Below are positions 1-13,199 of a stretch of DNA of 64,000 nt, in pieces. The stretch is from Voacanga thouarsii (lineage: Eukaryota; Streptophyta; Magnoliopsida; Gentianales; Apocynaceae), in assembly GCA_026120185.1 (NCBI GenBank), contig JANUWF010002200.1, positions 3,656,001-3,720,000 of the forward strand. The letters are read 5' to 3'. Positions within the stretch are counted from its first letter, which is position 1. Each line of letters opens with the position of its first letter. The notes below the pieces were generated by a model. The model saw nothing but the letters and a program-made list of their open reading frames with translations. It was not told the origin of the DNA and did no database searches. The position numbers were made by a program, and so were the translations under genes.

Positions 1-142
1 GAAGAAAAACCCCTAATTACAAAAGAATCCCTAATTACATGCTAATTGACAATTAATATATGCATAACTTACATGTCCTAATTATATACTAATTGACAAC
101 TAAACAAATGCGTGATTTGTGTGTGTTGTTTACATGTTAACA
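1..142 (-). mobile_element. 3' LTR fragment of a Ty1/copia element
   Basis: On the minus strand this block begins TGTTAACATG at position 142, directly after a purine-rich tract, and runs off the window at position 1. It is AT-rich with repeated TGTCAATTAG and TGTAATTAGG words, as in small copia LTRs. The adjacent RNase H tail identifies it as the 3' LTR of a minus-strand copia element. Only part of the LTR is in the window. Confidence 0.6.
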
Positions 143-262
143 TCCTCTCTCAAGCTCAAGATGTTAAAAACTTTGATAGCTTGAGTTTGCAAACAAAGTT
201 CTTGGAAGCATTAAAGTGGGTGCGATTTGGTAATGATATCTACTAATTAAGATTGTGATGAA
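143..262 (-). pseudogene. copia RNase H C-terminus and polypurine tract
   Basis: Minus-strand translation reads LVDIITKSHPL, then a stop, then FQELCLQTQA and ILSLREDVN. This matches the end of copia RNase H, where (L/A)DI.TK.L is followed by a short basic tail and the polypurine tract. The purine run AGCTTGAGAGAGGA at 156-143 directly precedes the LTR. At least one in-frame stop shows it is dead. The rest of the polyprotein is not seen at higher coordinates, so the element is truncated. Confidence 0.5.
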
Positions 263-589
263 GTAAGGATAAATTGTATACTGTTTTGAAATATTGTATT
301 AATCAATCTCGATGTATATTCATATCCCTTCTTGTCGATTTTCTTTCTTTCTTTTTTTCTTTTTCTTTTTTTTTTTTGAGGAAACTTTTATTTTTTAGTT
401 TTCCATGTGATACTCCAAACTCATGTAAGATTGAGATGAGAAGTATGAATGGTATATAAAGATGATATTAGGTACCCATTATAAATTTGAGATATCTATT
501 TTGACCTATAAAAAATTATAGTCAAATAATTGACCATGAGTATAATCAAGCCTATAATTGCATTCTCGGGTCTATTGGTGCAGGACGTG

Positions 590-970
590 GCAGAATATAG
601 AAACTAAGTGCTATATATCATATGCTATGGGAGTTACCTCTAAAATCTCACGCTATGTGATACCCCTGAAAAAACCCTTATCTAGAATCTCATGATAGGT
701 GATACCCCTAGAAATTAAGTGCTACATTGTATGTTGGCAACTAAGTGCTATGTGATACCCTGAAATTTAAGTACTACATCATATTCTATGTGATACATTG
801 TATGTTGTGAAAGCCACCTCTAGAATCTCATGTTATGTGACACCTTAATCTCATATAAGATTGGGAGAGAATATCGAACGTTGTAAAAGTCATCTCTAGA
901 ATCCATATTATGTGATACCTCAATCTCATATAGGATTGGGATAGGAGGATGAGAAGTGTGTGGTATATAT
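590..970. repeat. degenerate tandem repeat region
   Basis: Variants of CTAGAATCTCATG...ATGTGATACC recur about every 60-100 bases (near 635, 680, 820 and 895), and TCTCATATAAGATTGGGA recurs near 852 and 923. The units are imperfect and unevenly spaced, so this looks like an old minisatellite-like or LTR-derived array rather than a functional one. No gene is visible between 263 and 2330. Confidence 0.4.
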
Positions 971-1600
971 ATAATGATAGGTCTAATGTCCAATATTATT
1001 AATTTGGAGTTCAATTACTATTTCAATGAGGGAAGGGGAAGGAAATGAACATGTGCCCGGTTAATATTGAACCCAAATTTTTTTTATGATATAAAAAAAA
1101 ATACCAATTGAATAATTGTTTTGATTAAACATACATTTAAGCTTTATTAATTATGTGATCTCTATTTATAATATGAATTATCTAGTAATGATGTGGTAGT
1201 TTAATTAGTAGAATCTTTTAATAAAACTGCTATTATATGTACTTCAAAAGATTTTCCTTTTCTTGGTGAACTATTTCTATTGGTTTACTTTTGCAGTTTG
1301 GAATTGGTTTTGTTGATTACCATTAAAAGTGTCGTTTGTGATAGAAAAAAAAAAAAAAAGAAAGATGATCATATCTTATTAAAGTAATACACTGTAGGTA
1401 GTTGTTGACTTAGGTGACAGATTCGTGGATTCCGAAGAATAGTCAATCAATGACACCTCATCCACAGCTTCTGCTCCTAAAGTATAAATATCAGTCTTGG
1501 AGAATCTATTAAAATATTCAAAAACCTTTATTTAATGCATTGAAAATTCTATAGGTTTTAAACGATTGGATAGAGGAAGGAGTCAGGTGCTGGAGTAGTA

Positions 1601-1905
1601 TAATAATCATGGGCTTGAACATTGACTTATTAAAAAAAAGAAAAAAAAAAAAACTTTCCCTTCTCAACCTACTACCGATAACACCTTGGCCGACTTGAGT
1701 CTAGCCCCTGTTTCTCTTTTAACCCCGTGTCATATATATATATATATATGAGTAATGATAATAATCATGGACTTGAACATTGACTTATTAAAAAAAAAAA
1801 AATCCTTCCCAACCTCCTACCAATAACACCTTGGCCTAGTTGAGTCTAGCCCCTTTTTTTTCTTTGAACCCCGTTTTATACATACATACATATATATTAG
1901 GTGAC
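1601..1905. repeat. two-copy imperfect tandem duplication, period about 158
   Basis: A segment beginning TAATAATCATGG, with an A-rich run and the words ATAACACCTTGGCC and GAGTCTAGCCCC, occurs at 1601-1758 and again at 1759-1905. Short TA tracts lie at the junction (1733-1750) and near the end. The copies differ by small indels in the A runs. Confidence 0.6.
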
Positions 1906-2339
1906 TTTCTCGTGCGAGACGCGAGATTAAGTACCTGTGCTAATAATAAGCTTTTATTTTTTTATTTGATGAAGAATTGAAAGTATCACCAGTGTTTATG
2001 AATATTAATTTTATAAATGTGATGATAAAATGTTGGTTTAAAATGCAGCACATAATAAGAAGTAGAAACAACACTTTAATATTTACAGCTAAGAGTTCAA
2101 ATATTTACAAAGAGAAAATGATCCTAAAATTTTGTGCAGGAGAACTTTTAGAACTTTCCTAGGAGTAGCCTGTGACAAAGAATCCAAAACAATTCCCCCC
2201 TTCCCCAAAACCAAAAAAACAACTGTTCAACCTAACTCGTTCACCCTACAAAAAGTTCTTCAACAAAGCAAAAATTGACAAATTTCCTTCACTTCCCACT
2301 GCACAATTGCATGTAAATTGAAATACATTTAAAACATTA

Positions 2340-3919
2340 AATTTATTAGAACAAGCAATTCCAAGTTTGAGTAGCTTGAAGTTATTGTTGCAAAAGATGC
2401 ATTAGTTATTTTTTATTCAAGTACAAGAGAGAGATCCACAATCCCCTGAAGATTGAAATATTTATCAACTAAGATAACAAGAGCCAAGTCTTTTTCAACC
2501 AGTTTTGCCAAAAAGAAAGGAAATCTATGAGTGAAGCGGGCTAGAAACCTAAAGTTTGTATCAGTAAGAGTAAGCACAGCAACATGAGAAAGCCGAACTA
2601 AGGTGTGAATGTTTTGTAGCCTTGGACAGCTTCTTCCCAAACCATCCATCATTGTAGCAAGATTTGTGCTATCATTATCTTGGCCAGAGAAATCCAAGGA
2701 AATCTCCTTTAACTTGGGGCAATGGAAGATCTAGGCAAAACATGACATTATGTGACAAAAAATAGATCAAAAAGACACAAGATTATTAAAACTAAAAGAA
2801 AAATAAATAAATAAACTACTAACGATACAAACAAAGCTATAGGGCATGACCTAAAAACATGGGAAGAACGAAAATTTAACTACCAAACAGGAAAACTGTA
2901 GTGTAAAAACTCAGTGAATTACAAGACTTCCTGCAGTTAAGCAAGATAAAGGATATTGAGGGATGACAAAGTCATTCTTTCAAGTATATTAATAGACAAA
3001 ACCAAAGAATCCCCAAAATCTAGTTTGGATAGGAATATCTGATAAATCATTTCAAAATATACTAATAGATGTCCTTGATATGCTAAGACTATAAGTTGGT
3101 GTAGCTAGATATTAGACGAAGCGATCGCACAAGAATATCCAATCAAGTCTATAATGATTTTTTCCCCTAATATTTTTTACTTACTAGCAAGTTTTGCGAC
3201 TACACATTATCATATGCCAGATGACTTTGAACAAATTCCCATTACCACTACAAATATTTTTCTTTTGTTGAATATTTGCTCCTTGAAGTCCCATCGTATT
3301 TTCACATGCTAAGTCCGCTTCTAGAAAGCAATAAATAAATAAATAAATAAATAAACAACAACAATAATAACCCCTTAAAATATACCTTTATGCCTCTTAT
3401 ATTTGCTGTTGCACTGGAGACAAGATTGATTCCTATCATTTCTCTCATATTCATAGAAAGGTCTGCATACTAGAAATGCACAGACATTACAAGCAACAAA
3501 TGACTCCCTATCCACAGTAGTGCCAACTATATCATTGCAGATCTAGCAGACCTAAGCACCCAAGTTTTTCAAAACCTTCCTATGCATCACCAACAATTAA
3601 TATGAAACAAACTCAAAAATCCCAGAGCTATGAATTTTATTTAAATCAAAACAACTTAGATCAGATTTACAAGTTGGAACAGGAAAAGAAACTCAGGGGA
3701 ATAGAATAATCAAAGTTGACATGCAAGTTTTAATAGGCTAATGTTCAAAGATACTAATTGCAATGCCTTAAGTTCTACTTCCCCAACAACAATCAAAAGA
3801 TCAACTAAACTTTTTCAAGTTTCAAACTTTGAGAAGTATAACTTAAAAATAGTTCCCTATTTTATTCTTTTTCCTTATGTAGAACAATAACTCACCTTAG
3901 TTTCTCCTTCAGGTTCCAT
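2340..3919 (-). pseudogene. F-box/LRR-repeat protein pseudogene, FBL17-like
   Basis: Three minus-strand exons join in phase. Exon a (3919-3896) starts with ATG and ends at a GTGAGT donor. Exon b (3469-3386, 28 codons) follows a TTCTAG acceptor, encodes [16 protein letters not shown] plus 12 more residues, and ends at GTATAT. Exon c starts at 2730 after a TTTGCCTAG acceptor and encodes IFHCPKLKEISLDFSGQ and GLGRSCPRLQN, a leucine-rich-repeat pattern. From memory this resembles the C-terminal LRR region of plant FBL17-type F-box proteins, whose family acts in SCF ubiquitin ligases. Exon c has a TAA stop at 2415-2413, yet recognisable LRR coding (TITSSYSNLELL) continues to about 2350. A stretch of about 35 unmatched residues precedes the stop. 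No F-box domain is seen upstream. The family is moderately sure; that it is broken is surer. Confidence 0.6.
3330..3354. repeat. (ATAA)n microsatellite
   Basis: About six ATAA units lie within the intron between exons b and c of the F-box/LRR pseudogene. Confidence 0.9.
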
Positions 3920-6756
3920 GGTCACTTATTTGCTCAATTGTGACCAGGGATTTGCACTCAAATATCAAAATCTTCAAGCCGGTAAAATGGGAATCCACAT
4001 GCCAAATGGATTGAATTGTACCCCCAAAGCAATAGAATCTCTGGAAAAGCAAATATTTATGAATAAAATCCTCCAAACAATAGATCAGATCTACATCAAT
4101 GAGCCATCTTAAACTGAAAAAAATAAATTTCAATCTAAAAGCTACTAGGAATCATTTAGATCACATGCCTTCACCATTAGGTGTCTAATTTCATTAACAT
4201 ACATTTGAAGAATCATGAAAAAGAATGCCTAATTTTCAGTGTTTAATTGTATCAAAATCAGAGAAAACAAAATCTTCATTCGTACGTGTGAAGTAAACCA
4301 TCAGTCAATTTGAGCTCATCTACAGGAATAGAAATAAAAAGGCAAAAATGTCTATTTCATCATAATATTAAAATTAACAAATTTAAACTAGATAAGCTTT
4401 CTAAATCAATCAAAGCATACCATCTTCACCTAAAAAACAAAATAGAAATGTACCCAAAACAAATCCAACATGCCAATCATCCTTACCTATGTACAAATGC
4501 CAAAACACTAAAAAAAAACAAGGGAAATGAGGTGTATATACCTCATGATCCGTGCACGAATCAACCAATTAATGAATAGAGATTCTGAACTACTATACCA
4601 ACAAATATCATATGTAAGACATTAATCGACTCATTGCCAACAACTCTTACAAGATTTGAATAATTCAATCATCGAAACTGCAAAAAAGAAATTAATAGAC
4701 TAAAGTACATTCATTTCAAACTATATCTAACATGGCACCGAAGACATTTAAGCAAATAAATCTCCGCTTTATTTGCACTTTCCCAAAGAATCATACACCA
4801 AGAGGGCCAACCAACCAACTCATCATCATGTTCTGTAATCAAAGCACAAATATTATCAAAAAAGAGATTAAAAAAAGGAAAACAGTTTTAGGAGATCAAA
4901 AGGAAAAAATAAATTGATTATAAAGGACTATTAGAGTATGCTTGGAGCCATCCAGTTATATAAGATCAAGAGTATAAAAAGGCTAAACAACTATGTAACT
5001 TTAAGCTCTCTAAATGGTCCCATGACTGCAATGTTGCAATGGCCATTGTCTTCAAAAAATACAATGAGATTGATATCGACAATATATATGCTCCATCATG
5101 TCTGTTAAACAACACTTCTTCTTTAGCTAATAGAATGGTAAATGAATATAAGTTTTGTCCTTCTAAGGTAAATCCATCAAACAGGCTTTTTTTCCTAACT
5201 GATTACCATACACTAAAAAGGATTATAGACTCTAGGTGGTTACTAAAAAGAATAAGAAAAAGAAAATAACATTACATAATGTTACCCAAAAAAGAAAAAA
5301 AGTTATTAAGATGTTGAACTACGTTTTGGAATACTAGTTTTTCAAAAGAAACAAAATAAAAGTTTAGGATGAACCTACGATGAGGCGATGAGCAATCCAG
5401 TAGGCCATGCAATAATGAAACTAAAAGGGTATACATTAAGGTTTTACAATTTGGAATCTCTTTACTCTCTATTTATATTTAAATATTTACATTTCTCTAT
5501 TGCTGAAAATCTTTGTCTTTATTTTGTTTTTAAGGTCAAATTTTATTAATAAAAGAAAAGATACATAAAAGAAAGCAGTCACACACACCACTCCACATAC
5601 ACTTTACAACACACACTACACTCAACTCCCAGCTAAAACAAACACAAGATCGTAAACAAAAGCCTATTTACCTAATACAACCATTAGTCTTTCAAAAACA
5701 TAAATCTCTAACCGAGGCATAAGGATGAGAAATCTTGTTATACAATAAACTCACCTTGAAGACTATTTCAGCATTCACAGCAAAAGCCAAAAAATTTAGA
5801 TATATTAGAATCATACATCTTAGATGCAGACAACCAGAAAACCAAATCAATGAATACAATTAATAAGGAAAATAGTTCAAAATGAAGAAAAATTATAGCA
5901 AATCATTGACATAATATACTCGGATACATACCTCCATGGCTCCATCTGCAACTCAAAGACGATGTAGATCTCGAAAATCCTAGTTGAGCCAATAAGCTAT
6001 ATCAAAGAACAGATCAGAAAGAACCTGATCAACAACACCGATCAAAACCATGATCAAATTGTAGATTGTCGAACGATCTACTCAAATCTAGAAAAGCCCC
6101 AGTCTTCTGAAAAGCCAATCCAAACCTTACCAACGTAAATCTCAACCCCTCCGCTTCTCTCTAACCCCTCTTCCTTCACTCTTCACAACAAAGAATACCT
6201 AAAAAAAGAGATAATTGGATCAGATAGAACCATCCAGAGAGGGCGAGCTGATGGAAAAACCAACAAAGGCTACCACTACTATTGTTGTGAGAATAGGCCA
6301 CCATTAAGAATGACGGTGATACCGATAGTGAGGGTAGAACTGTAACGTTCATGTTGAAGGCTAAGAAGGAGGAGGAAAGGAGGACGATGGAAGGGGAGGC
6401 AACCAGAAGGCATGGCTGAATAGGGTTTGATAAAGGATAGAGGGTAGAGATAGTGGGCGGAAGAGGAGGAAGCTGTGGTTGCAGTCCAAGTAGTTTTGGA
6501 ACCAAAATTGGGGGTGAGCAGTGGGGAAGAAAAGTGTGGTCTATAGAGCTATGTTAATAGGCCCCCGTATGCACTCCACATGTCAACTTTGGTACTCCGC
6601 ATGCACTTCACTTGGCTATAAAAGTACACTTGTCTGCTTTGTATTAATGTACCAAAGCTTATATGGAAAAAGCAAAAGCAGGTAAGAAAAAGACACAAAT
6701 GTCCCTTACTGAAGAAGAATGAACAACGCCTCCCAACTCCTTTTTCGCTATATAGA

Positions 6757-6804
<48 letters not shown>

Positions 6805-6947
6805 CTTTTAATTGTATTTTTTATCAAATTAATTAATATCACTTTTTTAAAATTTGCTATCATACATTATTATCAATTGACCAACGATCACTCAATTTTG
6901 ATCATTTAAGTAGATTCAATTTCAACTGTTGAACTTGTTGAAAAGAA
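3920..6947. other. intergenic or 5' intronic DNA, no supported gene
   Basis: Short open frames here have no recognisable domain and the composition is AT-rich. A minus-strand ATG immediately followed by a GGTATG donor-like site near 5935 could be an upstream exon of the F-box/LRR pseudogene, but I cannot connect it in frame to the exon at 3919. The DNA between 6170 and 6545 is somewhat GC-richer than its surroundings without a convincing protein. Confidence 0.4.
6760..6803. repeat. (AT)n microsatellite
   Basis: Twenty-two uninterrupted AT units lie about 145 bases upstream of the gypsy 5' LTR. Confidence 0.95.
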
Positions 6948-7944
6948 TGTATATACAAGGAAATTTAGAAGCAAATATATATATTAGTTTAATTAAGACT
7001 AAAGAAAATTAAATATTTTAGTTTGGTTAATTAAAATAAATTCATGAATAAATATAATTATTTCTAGATTAATATAATTGGGCCATTATTAAAAGCCCAT
7101 TAAATCCAATTTATTATTGAATTAGGTTATTAAAATTGGGTCATTGTTAAGAGTTCACTTCAAATTTAGTCCAATTTATTATGGAATAAATACAATTGGA
7201 TTGAACTATTAAATTGGAGCCTTTGTTAAGGATCCATTAAATCCAATATAGTGTGGATTAAGTGAAATTAGACTAAATATAGAGTAAGTCCAAATGCATT
7301 AGGGTTTATGAGGAGGTTTCTTAAGATTTCACATCAACTGTTTATGCTAAAGTTAAGGGATTTTCAACCTATAAATAGAGTATTTTCTCAAAGGTTTCAA
7401 GGCATCCCTAAAGCTTCAACAAACACAAGGCAACTCTAATTTCAACAAATCTTCAATAGCATTCAAGTTCAAGTTTCAACAAGTTTAAGTCTCAACAATA
7501 TTCAAGTTTCAACAAAATCAAACTTCATGAAGCTCAAGTTTCAGCCAAATTAAACTTCAACAGCATTCAAGATTCTTTAGCATCCAAAGTCTGAATCTTC
7601 ACCAAAGATCATCCAAGCTTCAATATTCAAGCTTTTTCAGCATTCAAAGGTATCAATCTTCATCAAGTTTTCAAGGCAGTCATCTTGTTCTTCATCCAAA
7701 AAGTCTTGAAGGTTTGGCGATCAAGTGTTCGTTACTAAATTCTGTTTGATATGAGATCAAACTCTTCAACCATCGAATCAACATTTTTTAAAAAGAAAAG
7801 AATTAGAGGATTTATCCTATAATTTAGAACTTCTTTGAAAATTTGTAACCAATTTTAATATTTACTGAATAATTTATATTTTTAATTTTTTTTCTTATCT
7901 TAATTTGCAGACTTGAAATTTCGTCGAGCTTCAAATTTCTATCA
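6948..7944 (+). repeat. gypsy 5' LTR
   Basis: It begins TGTATATACAAGG and matches the block from 62880 in order: the GACTAAAG/AAATTAAATATTTT segment, one copy of an approximately 225-bp U3 unit (about 7130-7360), TATA box, and a downstream region rich in TTCAAC words. The 3' edge is a guess: TCTATCA followed by TGCCGAGTAGGACCA at 7945 could be the LTR end and a decayed primer-binding site, but the matching end of the other LTR is outside the window. Confidence 0.65.
7370..7377 (+). promoter_or_regulatory. TATA box of gypsy 5' LTR
   Basis: TATAAATA follows GGGATTTTCAACC; the same word in the same context occurs at 63767-63774 in the 3' LTR. Conservation in both LTRs and the position just before the TTCAAC-rich leader support it as the retroelement promoter. 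Confidence 0.6.
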
Positions 7945-8010
7945 TGCCGAGTAGGACCATCTCCGCCTCCTATATCTTCTTTTTAAATTTGAAAACAACT
8001 TCAAGTTCAA

Positions 8011-8253
8011 ATGCAAAGACAAATCAACTCAATGACCCTAAAGAACAGCAAATCTGCATATACTCGTTCAAAGGCTACTGATGTTAAAGAGGTTATTGCA
8101 GTTGTTGGCAAGGCTCCACAAGCTTCAAGTCAAGGCATGCTGATAAGAAGTAAAGCTTAAGCTCTTTCATAAAGTGAAGCTCAAAACTTTAGCATCATAT
8201 CATTGCCAGTAATTACAAAGTTGAAGTAAGATGACGAATGCTCAAGTACTGGC
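8011..8253 (+). pseudogene. gypsy gag, N-terminal part
   Basis: An ATG at 8011 (or in frame at 8032) opens a frame with KNSKSAYTRSKATDVKEVI and GKAPQASSQG, resembling the basic Ser/Thr-rich start of gag in this plant gypsy family. A TAA interrupts it at 8158-8160. The frame reaches ACTGGC at 8253, where the 12-kb LTR element is inserted. It resumes at 20509 with SALPLYGDLKSK, so the two pieces were once adjacent. Confidence 0.6.
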
Positions 8254-11200
8254 TATAACACCTCACTATAAAATAACTCGCCAAGGGTCAAGGATGTCAC
8301 CCCGTCTACAAGATAAGAATCTTTATAACGGAACAAAATAAAAATAACCCAGAATCTAGGTATAGATGACAAACTCTAGGATAAATGAGGAAATAAAAAT
8401 ACATATCTGGAAAGTAAACATACCGGAACATCCGGTCCCCAAAAAAAAAAAAAAAATCATTACAAGTTCTAAAATTTTCAAGTAGCAAGCGATGGATAAA
8501 ATAACTTCTTCAAAGCTGCAGTCACTACATGATCATGTAAAATATGATGGAAACGTGTGTGAGATAAGATCTCAGTAAGTTCTGTGGTGTGCTACTGCAC
8601 GTGTTTTCCTGGAAATCTATTTGATGATGCATGAACAAATCATTACTGATATATGTGTGCATTTATAAGCCTGCATAAAGTTTCTCTCAAGAAAATAAAT
8701 TTTTGGGAGGTTGTAATTTATAAACTTAACACTAAATAAAACAATGCAACTTCAGAATGAAATCATAATTTTTTGACTTATTGTCAAAAATAACATTGGG
8801 AATAAATATTAATCGCATATCTTGCTTTTATCAAATGTTTCTTACAAAGTTTAACTTTTCAGAAGTATCAATTCACAATCAGAAATATGATGCATACATC
8901 TCATGCAATTTTCATAAACAATTCCCACAGAAGTATGGTTCGCTCACCATACAATATATAGGTGTGGTTCGCTGACCACGGTGTGTCAGCAGTGTAGGTG
9001 ATCAACCTACAAAAAGAATGCTCCTCCTTCTTCTCTCTCACATTTGCCCCAAGTGCGAATGTCCCATGTCCGTCGTCAGAATCTTCACAACTCTACTGCT
9101 AGTTAAGGATGGCTTTACACAAATACTATCGTCAAACTCAGAAAAGTCGATTATCTAGAGTTGGCCACCTACTAGATAACTTCTTTAACTTCACTTAAGC
9201 TAGTACATGTATAATACCCCTCTGAGTACTCAAGGGTTTCCCATGTCTCAACACAAAGCTGTTCTTGAAAAGCTTGCTCAAACATTTAGTATCAAAACAT
9301 TATTCCCAATTTTCAAAAGATTTCCAAAATTCACATTCCAAAAAGTATTTACAAATTCAATATAAATCTCTCAATTTAAAATAATCCAAACATTTTACTC
9401 ATGTAAAATGCTTGAAGGGAAGAATCATCATATCATGTGAGATCAAATATTCCTATATTTGAAATCCATATAAATTTTCATACTATAACATTTGCAAATT
9501 TATGTATGAATAAATATTTTATGAATTATCATGCATTATTCTCATATATGTTCAATTACGCAATATTTGATCATAGTAATAATTCAAGTAATCATACACA
9601 TACCACTCCATAATTAAGCTAATCATAAAGCATTTCGCTTGATAAAATTATTTATAAAATGTGCTAGTAAATGCTTCATTACTCAAAAATAGGAATTTTT
9701 TCGAAAGTTTCATGCATATAAATAGAATTTAAGGAATTCCTATAAATATACAATTGTAACAAAATCAATTTACGTAAATGCAAGAACTTACCTCGAGTCC
9801 AAGCAAAAATAGGGCTAATCTAACTTAGTTTTCTTGATTTCCACCGTGATTAACCTCCAAAGCTATCACACAAATAAAGACATTCATCAATTCCTAATCA
9901 TAACATCAAGTTTAGTATAAGCCTTCCAAAATAATTGCATCTTATACCATACTAGGTCTTAAACTAGCTCTCTCTAACCCCCAACAACAAATCATACATA
10001 AACTTCAAACATGAAGCTCATACAATATGACATCAAAATGTCATTATATTTAGCAAATTCACATAATCACATTGTTTATATAATAACTTAAAGTATTAGA
10101 CTCATAGATTGATAACCATAATAGTTTTCTATCATGCAAAAGTCGATTACATAATCTTTATACATTAAGCACATATAGCATGAGTATATGATATAATGAA
10201 GCTCAGCAAATACCCAAAATTAGACAATCAAATATCAATTAAAAGAAGATTTGAATGAGAACTAATAATTTTAAATAGTTTGCTAAGTTTATAAGTGTTA
10301 GCATACTATCATCAAACTATCTAACAAACCACATAGGAAATCTTTGATAATAAATCACCTGCTATATTAAAGTATCATATAAGTAAGCTCAGCAAATCTA
10401 CATAATCATATATTTAATTCATTCATCGAACTAATAGTTCATTAAAGAACTAACAAACATCACATAATCACCAAATATCTACTTAATATAACCATATAAT
10501 CAAGTAAGCATTAAAACACTAAATTGAACACAATAATACCTACTCAAATTGTTATAAATATATTCACATAAGTAAAACATTGATTTCCCTTAACTTAATC
10601 AAATTAGCATTTTAGTTCGAATATAGCAACACAAGGCTGGTTTTAGTGTAATTAATTCAATAAGAAAACGAACTCCAAACGTGATGAAATTTTTCAGATA
10701 TAAACCATGTCACATGAGAAATATACAATTCAAATTTTATTAAAAATTAAATTGTATAGGTAGGTCAAATAATTGCTCAAAGTAAGTCCATCGCTTCAAT
10801 AACATCCGAGAACTAGAGCAGCCACTGTATTTTCGAAATACATATAAAATAGAATATAAGTTGAATGTATATTTTAAATTTTATTAAAAACAGAGTTGTA
10901 TAGGTAGGTCAAATAATTTCTCAAATAAGACCATCTCTTTAGTAACATCCGAGAACCAGAGCAACTATTTTATTTAAGAAATTCATATAAAATAATTTTT
11001 AGGACTAAATGCAATGGTTCTAATTGATAAAGAACCCTAAGATCATGTAGTTTAACATATCTAAAATTTAGATTAAATAGAATTTGGAAAGAGTTTCAAA
11101 TATGTATCAAAAGTTCCATGGAGAATAGAGTTTCGTAGTTCTACAAAATATACACTTTGAAAATTTATATAAAATCAACCACAACTCCAAATTGAGTGAT

Positions 11201-12311
11201 TTCAATGGCATAATAATTCTGAGATCAAGGAGAATCAAATAAAATTATAAATAGTATACCCATCTAGAAAAATATCCAAAATTAAATCAAATAAGCCACA
11301 TGATAAATATTTCCAGATTACAAATTTAATCATAAAACCAACATATAATCATCAAATCACCATCCAAATAATTTCAAACTTCTTCAATCACCCACATATC
11401 TTCATCACAGCACAGAAAACTCATTAAATACCCAATTCCTTCACAAAATTATCTTCTATAATCAACCAATCTCAAGATTACATAAATCTGCCCAAAATGT
11501 TCTTCGATGTAAAAGAAGAGTTTTTCAAGAGAAATAAAATAAAAGATCAAACCTTCTTGTAGAATACTTGTAAGTACTTCAAATAGCTACTTTAAAACAC
11601 CTTGAACTAGAGAAATTTGACTTGTATTGTAAAGTTTAAGTGAAGAAACTTGAAAAAAAAATGAAGAGTGAGGAAGAGTGGTGGCAAGAGGGAGTTTGAG
11701 AGAAGAGAAAATCTGAAATTTTGTATGAAATGAGAGGGAGGTGGCTGGCTATTATAAAGAGAAGAGGGAACAATTATGATTTTATACTAGGGCAATTCCA
11801 ATCTAAGGATTGTAATGAATTCACTTAAAAATACCATAAGTTCAATGGCTAGGATTGAGGGTGTCTTGTTAGGTTAAAATGATCCAGGGGTCTTGGAAGT
11901 GGGTTTTGGATCAAATGATGAAATTGGATTAAATAGTGAAAATTTAATTTGACACAAAATTTGACCAATATTATTAGCTTAGAAAGCAAGGCCAAAACTC
12001 TAATTAAAAATAAATTTGTTCAAGAGGGTGTTTTGCAAAAAAGAAAAATCATTGTTATAATTATATTGAAAATGTGATACACAAATTAATTCAACTAATT
12101 TATCTACTAAAAAATATATATGTGTATATATAATGCATAATTACACACACATAAACCACTTATCTCAAACCAAATAAATAATTGACTTAACACACATACT
12201 TTCCTTAAGAGAATACACACAAAGAGCACATGTAATGTATTTAATTTATGATGCAAACTCAAATAGTCATATAATTTAACTTCCAAACCTTCAATTAAAT
12301 GGTGTGTCACA
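8254..12311 (-). repeat. 3' LTR of the 12-kb element
   Basis: This is the left copy in the window. It aligns along its length with 16406-20503, with scattered substitutions and small indels. Its terminal TG has become TA on the plus strand (TATAACACC against TGTAACACC). It contains an internal imperfect duplication at about 10690-10990 with period 144. Short open frames inside it, such as 8781-8975, are not genes. Confidence 0.85.
10690..10990. repeat. imperfect tandem duplication inside the 4-kb LTR
   Basis: The segment with GTATAGGTAGGTCAAATAAT and AACATCCGAGAAC occurs twice, near 10754 and 10898. The other LTR has the same pair near 18888 and 19076 with a longer spacing of 187 bp, because a roughly 40-bp piece is missing here. 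The duplication therefore predates this insertion. Confidence 0.65.
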
Positions 12312-12700
12312 TTCTTCCCTACTTAAGAAAATTTCGCCCTCGAAATTAAACTATGTCGTATCTTATATCAGGTCAGGGTACTTTCTTCTCATCTACAAGT
12401 AGCATCTCGAGCTCCATAAGGCTCTCACATCATCTTGACCATAGGAATTTTCTTGTTTCTCAATTCCTTCACACTTCACTCCAATATCTTGATTATTGGC
12501 TTTTCCACATACGACAGATTCGGCTGTAGTTGTCACGGCTCATCATTTAAAACATGCTCTAGATTTGGGTTATATTTCTTCAATTGGGATAAATAAAACA
12601 CATCGTGGATACACGTTAATCCGTTCGGAAGTTCCAACATGTATTCTACGGCTCTGATCCGAAATACTAGTTGAAGACATACACTTCCTGAATGTAAATT
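12312..12700 (-). pseudogene. gypsy integrase C-terminal region
   Basis: Minus-strand reading gives ELPNGLTCIHDVFYLSQLKK, then NLSYVEKPI and ELRNKKIPMVK. This is the conserved C-terminal segment of chromovirus-like plant gypsy polyproteins (L.RIHDVFHVS.L, then LSYEE.P). It ends near CGAGGGCGAAATTTTCTTAAG, the usual sequence just before the polypurine tract of such elements. Several stops and shifts break it. It shows that the 12-kb element derives from a gypsy element of another clade than its host. Confidence 0.6.
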
Positions 12701-13199
12701 TAAGTTTACCTCTCTATTGAATGTCGCATATTCGTCGAAATGAAATGGAAAGTCTTGATTGGTTGATCCACTACTTCCCGAATTACATCGCCTCAGTTGT
12801 CACTCATCGGCAAGCATTCTTACTTCCTCTTCCTCTAAGGAATAGTTTGAAGTTGAAGTAGTCTAACAGGTCTTTTATGTTCAACTTTTATTTTTTTGGC
12901 AAATCAAACTTATTGACACATATTGTGAAATATCATTCTTCTTGCTAGGCCACCAAAAGTCTTCAATTCTTAATACATCTTCGTTTCTTCCAGGTGAATG
13001 GTATATCGACTTTTTTTTAAAAGCTTGAAAAATCTTGGTTGTTCATCTGTGTGTTGACAATTTCTTTTCCTCAAATCAAGATCCACACTTATATTCCTTA
13101 AATAAATCTTTCCTTTTCTGACTTCAACTTTTAAAGACAAGACTTTCTGCACAGACTTTACTTCTTGTTCTCTCAATCTTGCCATCCTAACTCTTCATC

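Noticed and set aside
590..970. CRISPR-like spaced repeats
   Set aside because: Units are imperfect, spacing is irregular, and the setting is plant nuclear DNA.
6549..6863. Minus-strand frame with an Ile-Tyr repeat
   Set aside because: It is a read-through of the (AT)n microsatellite at 6760-6803.
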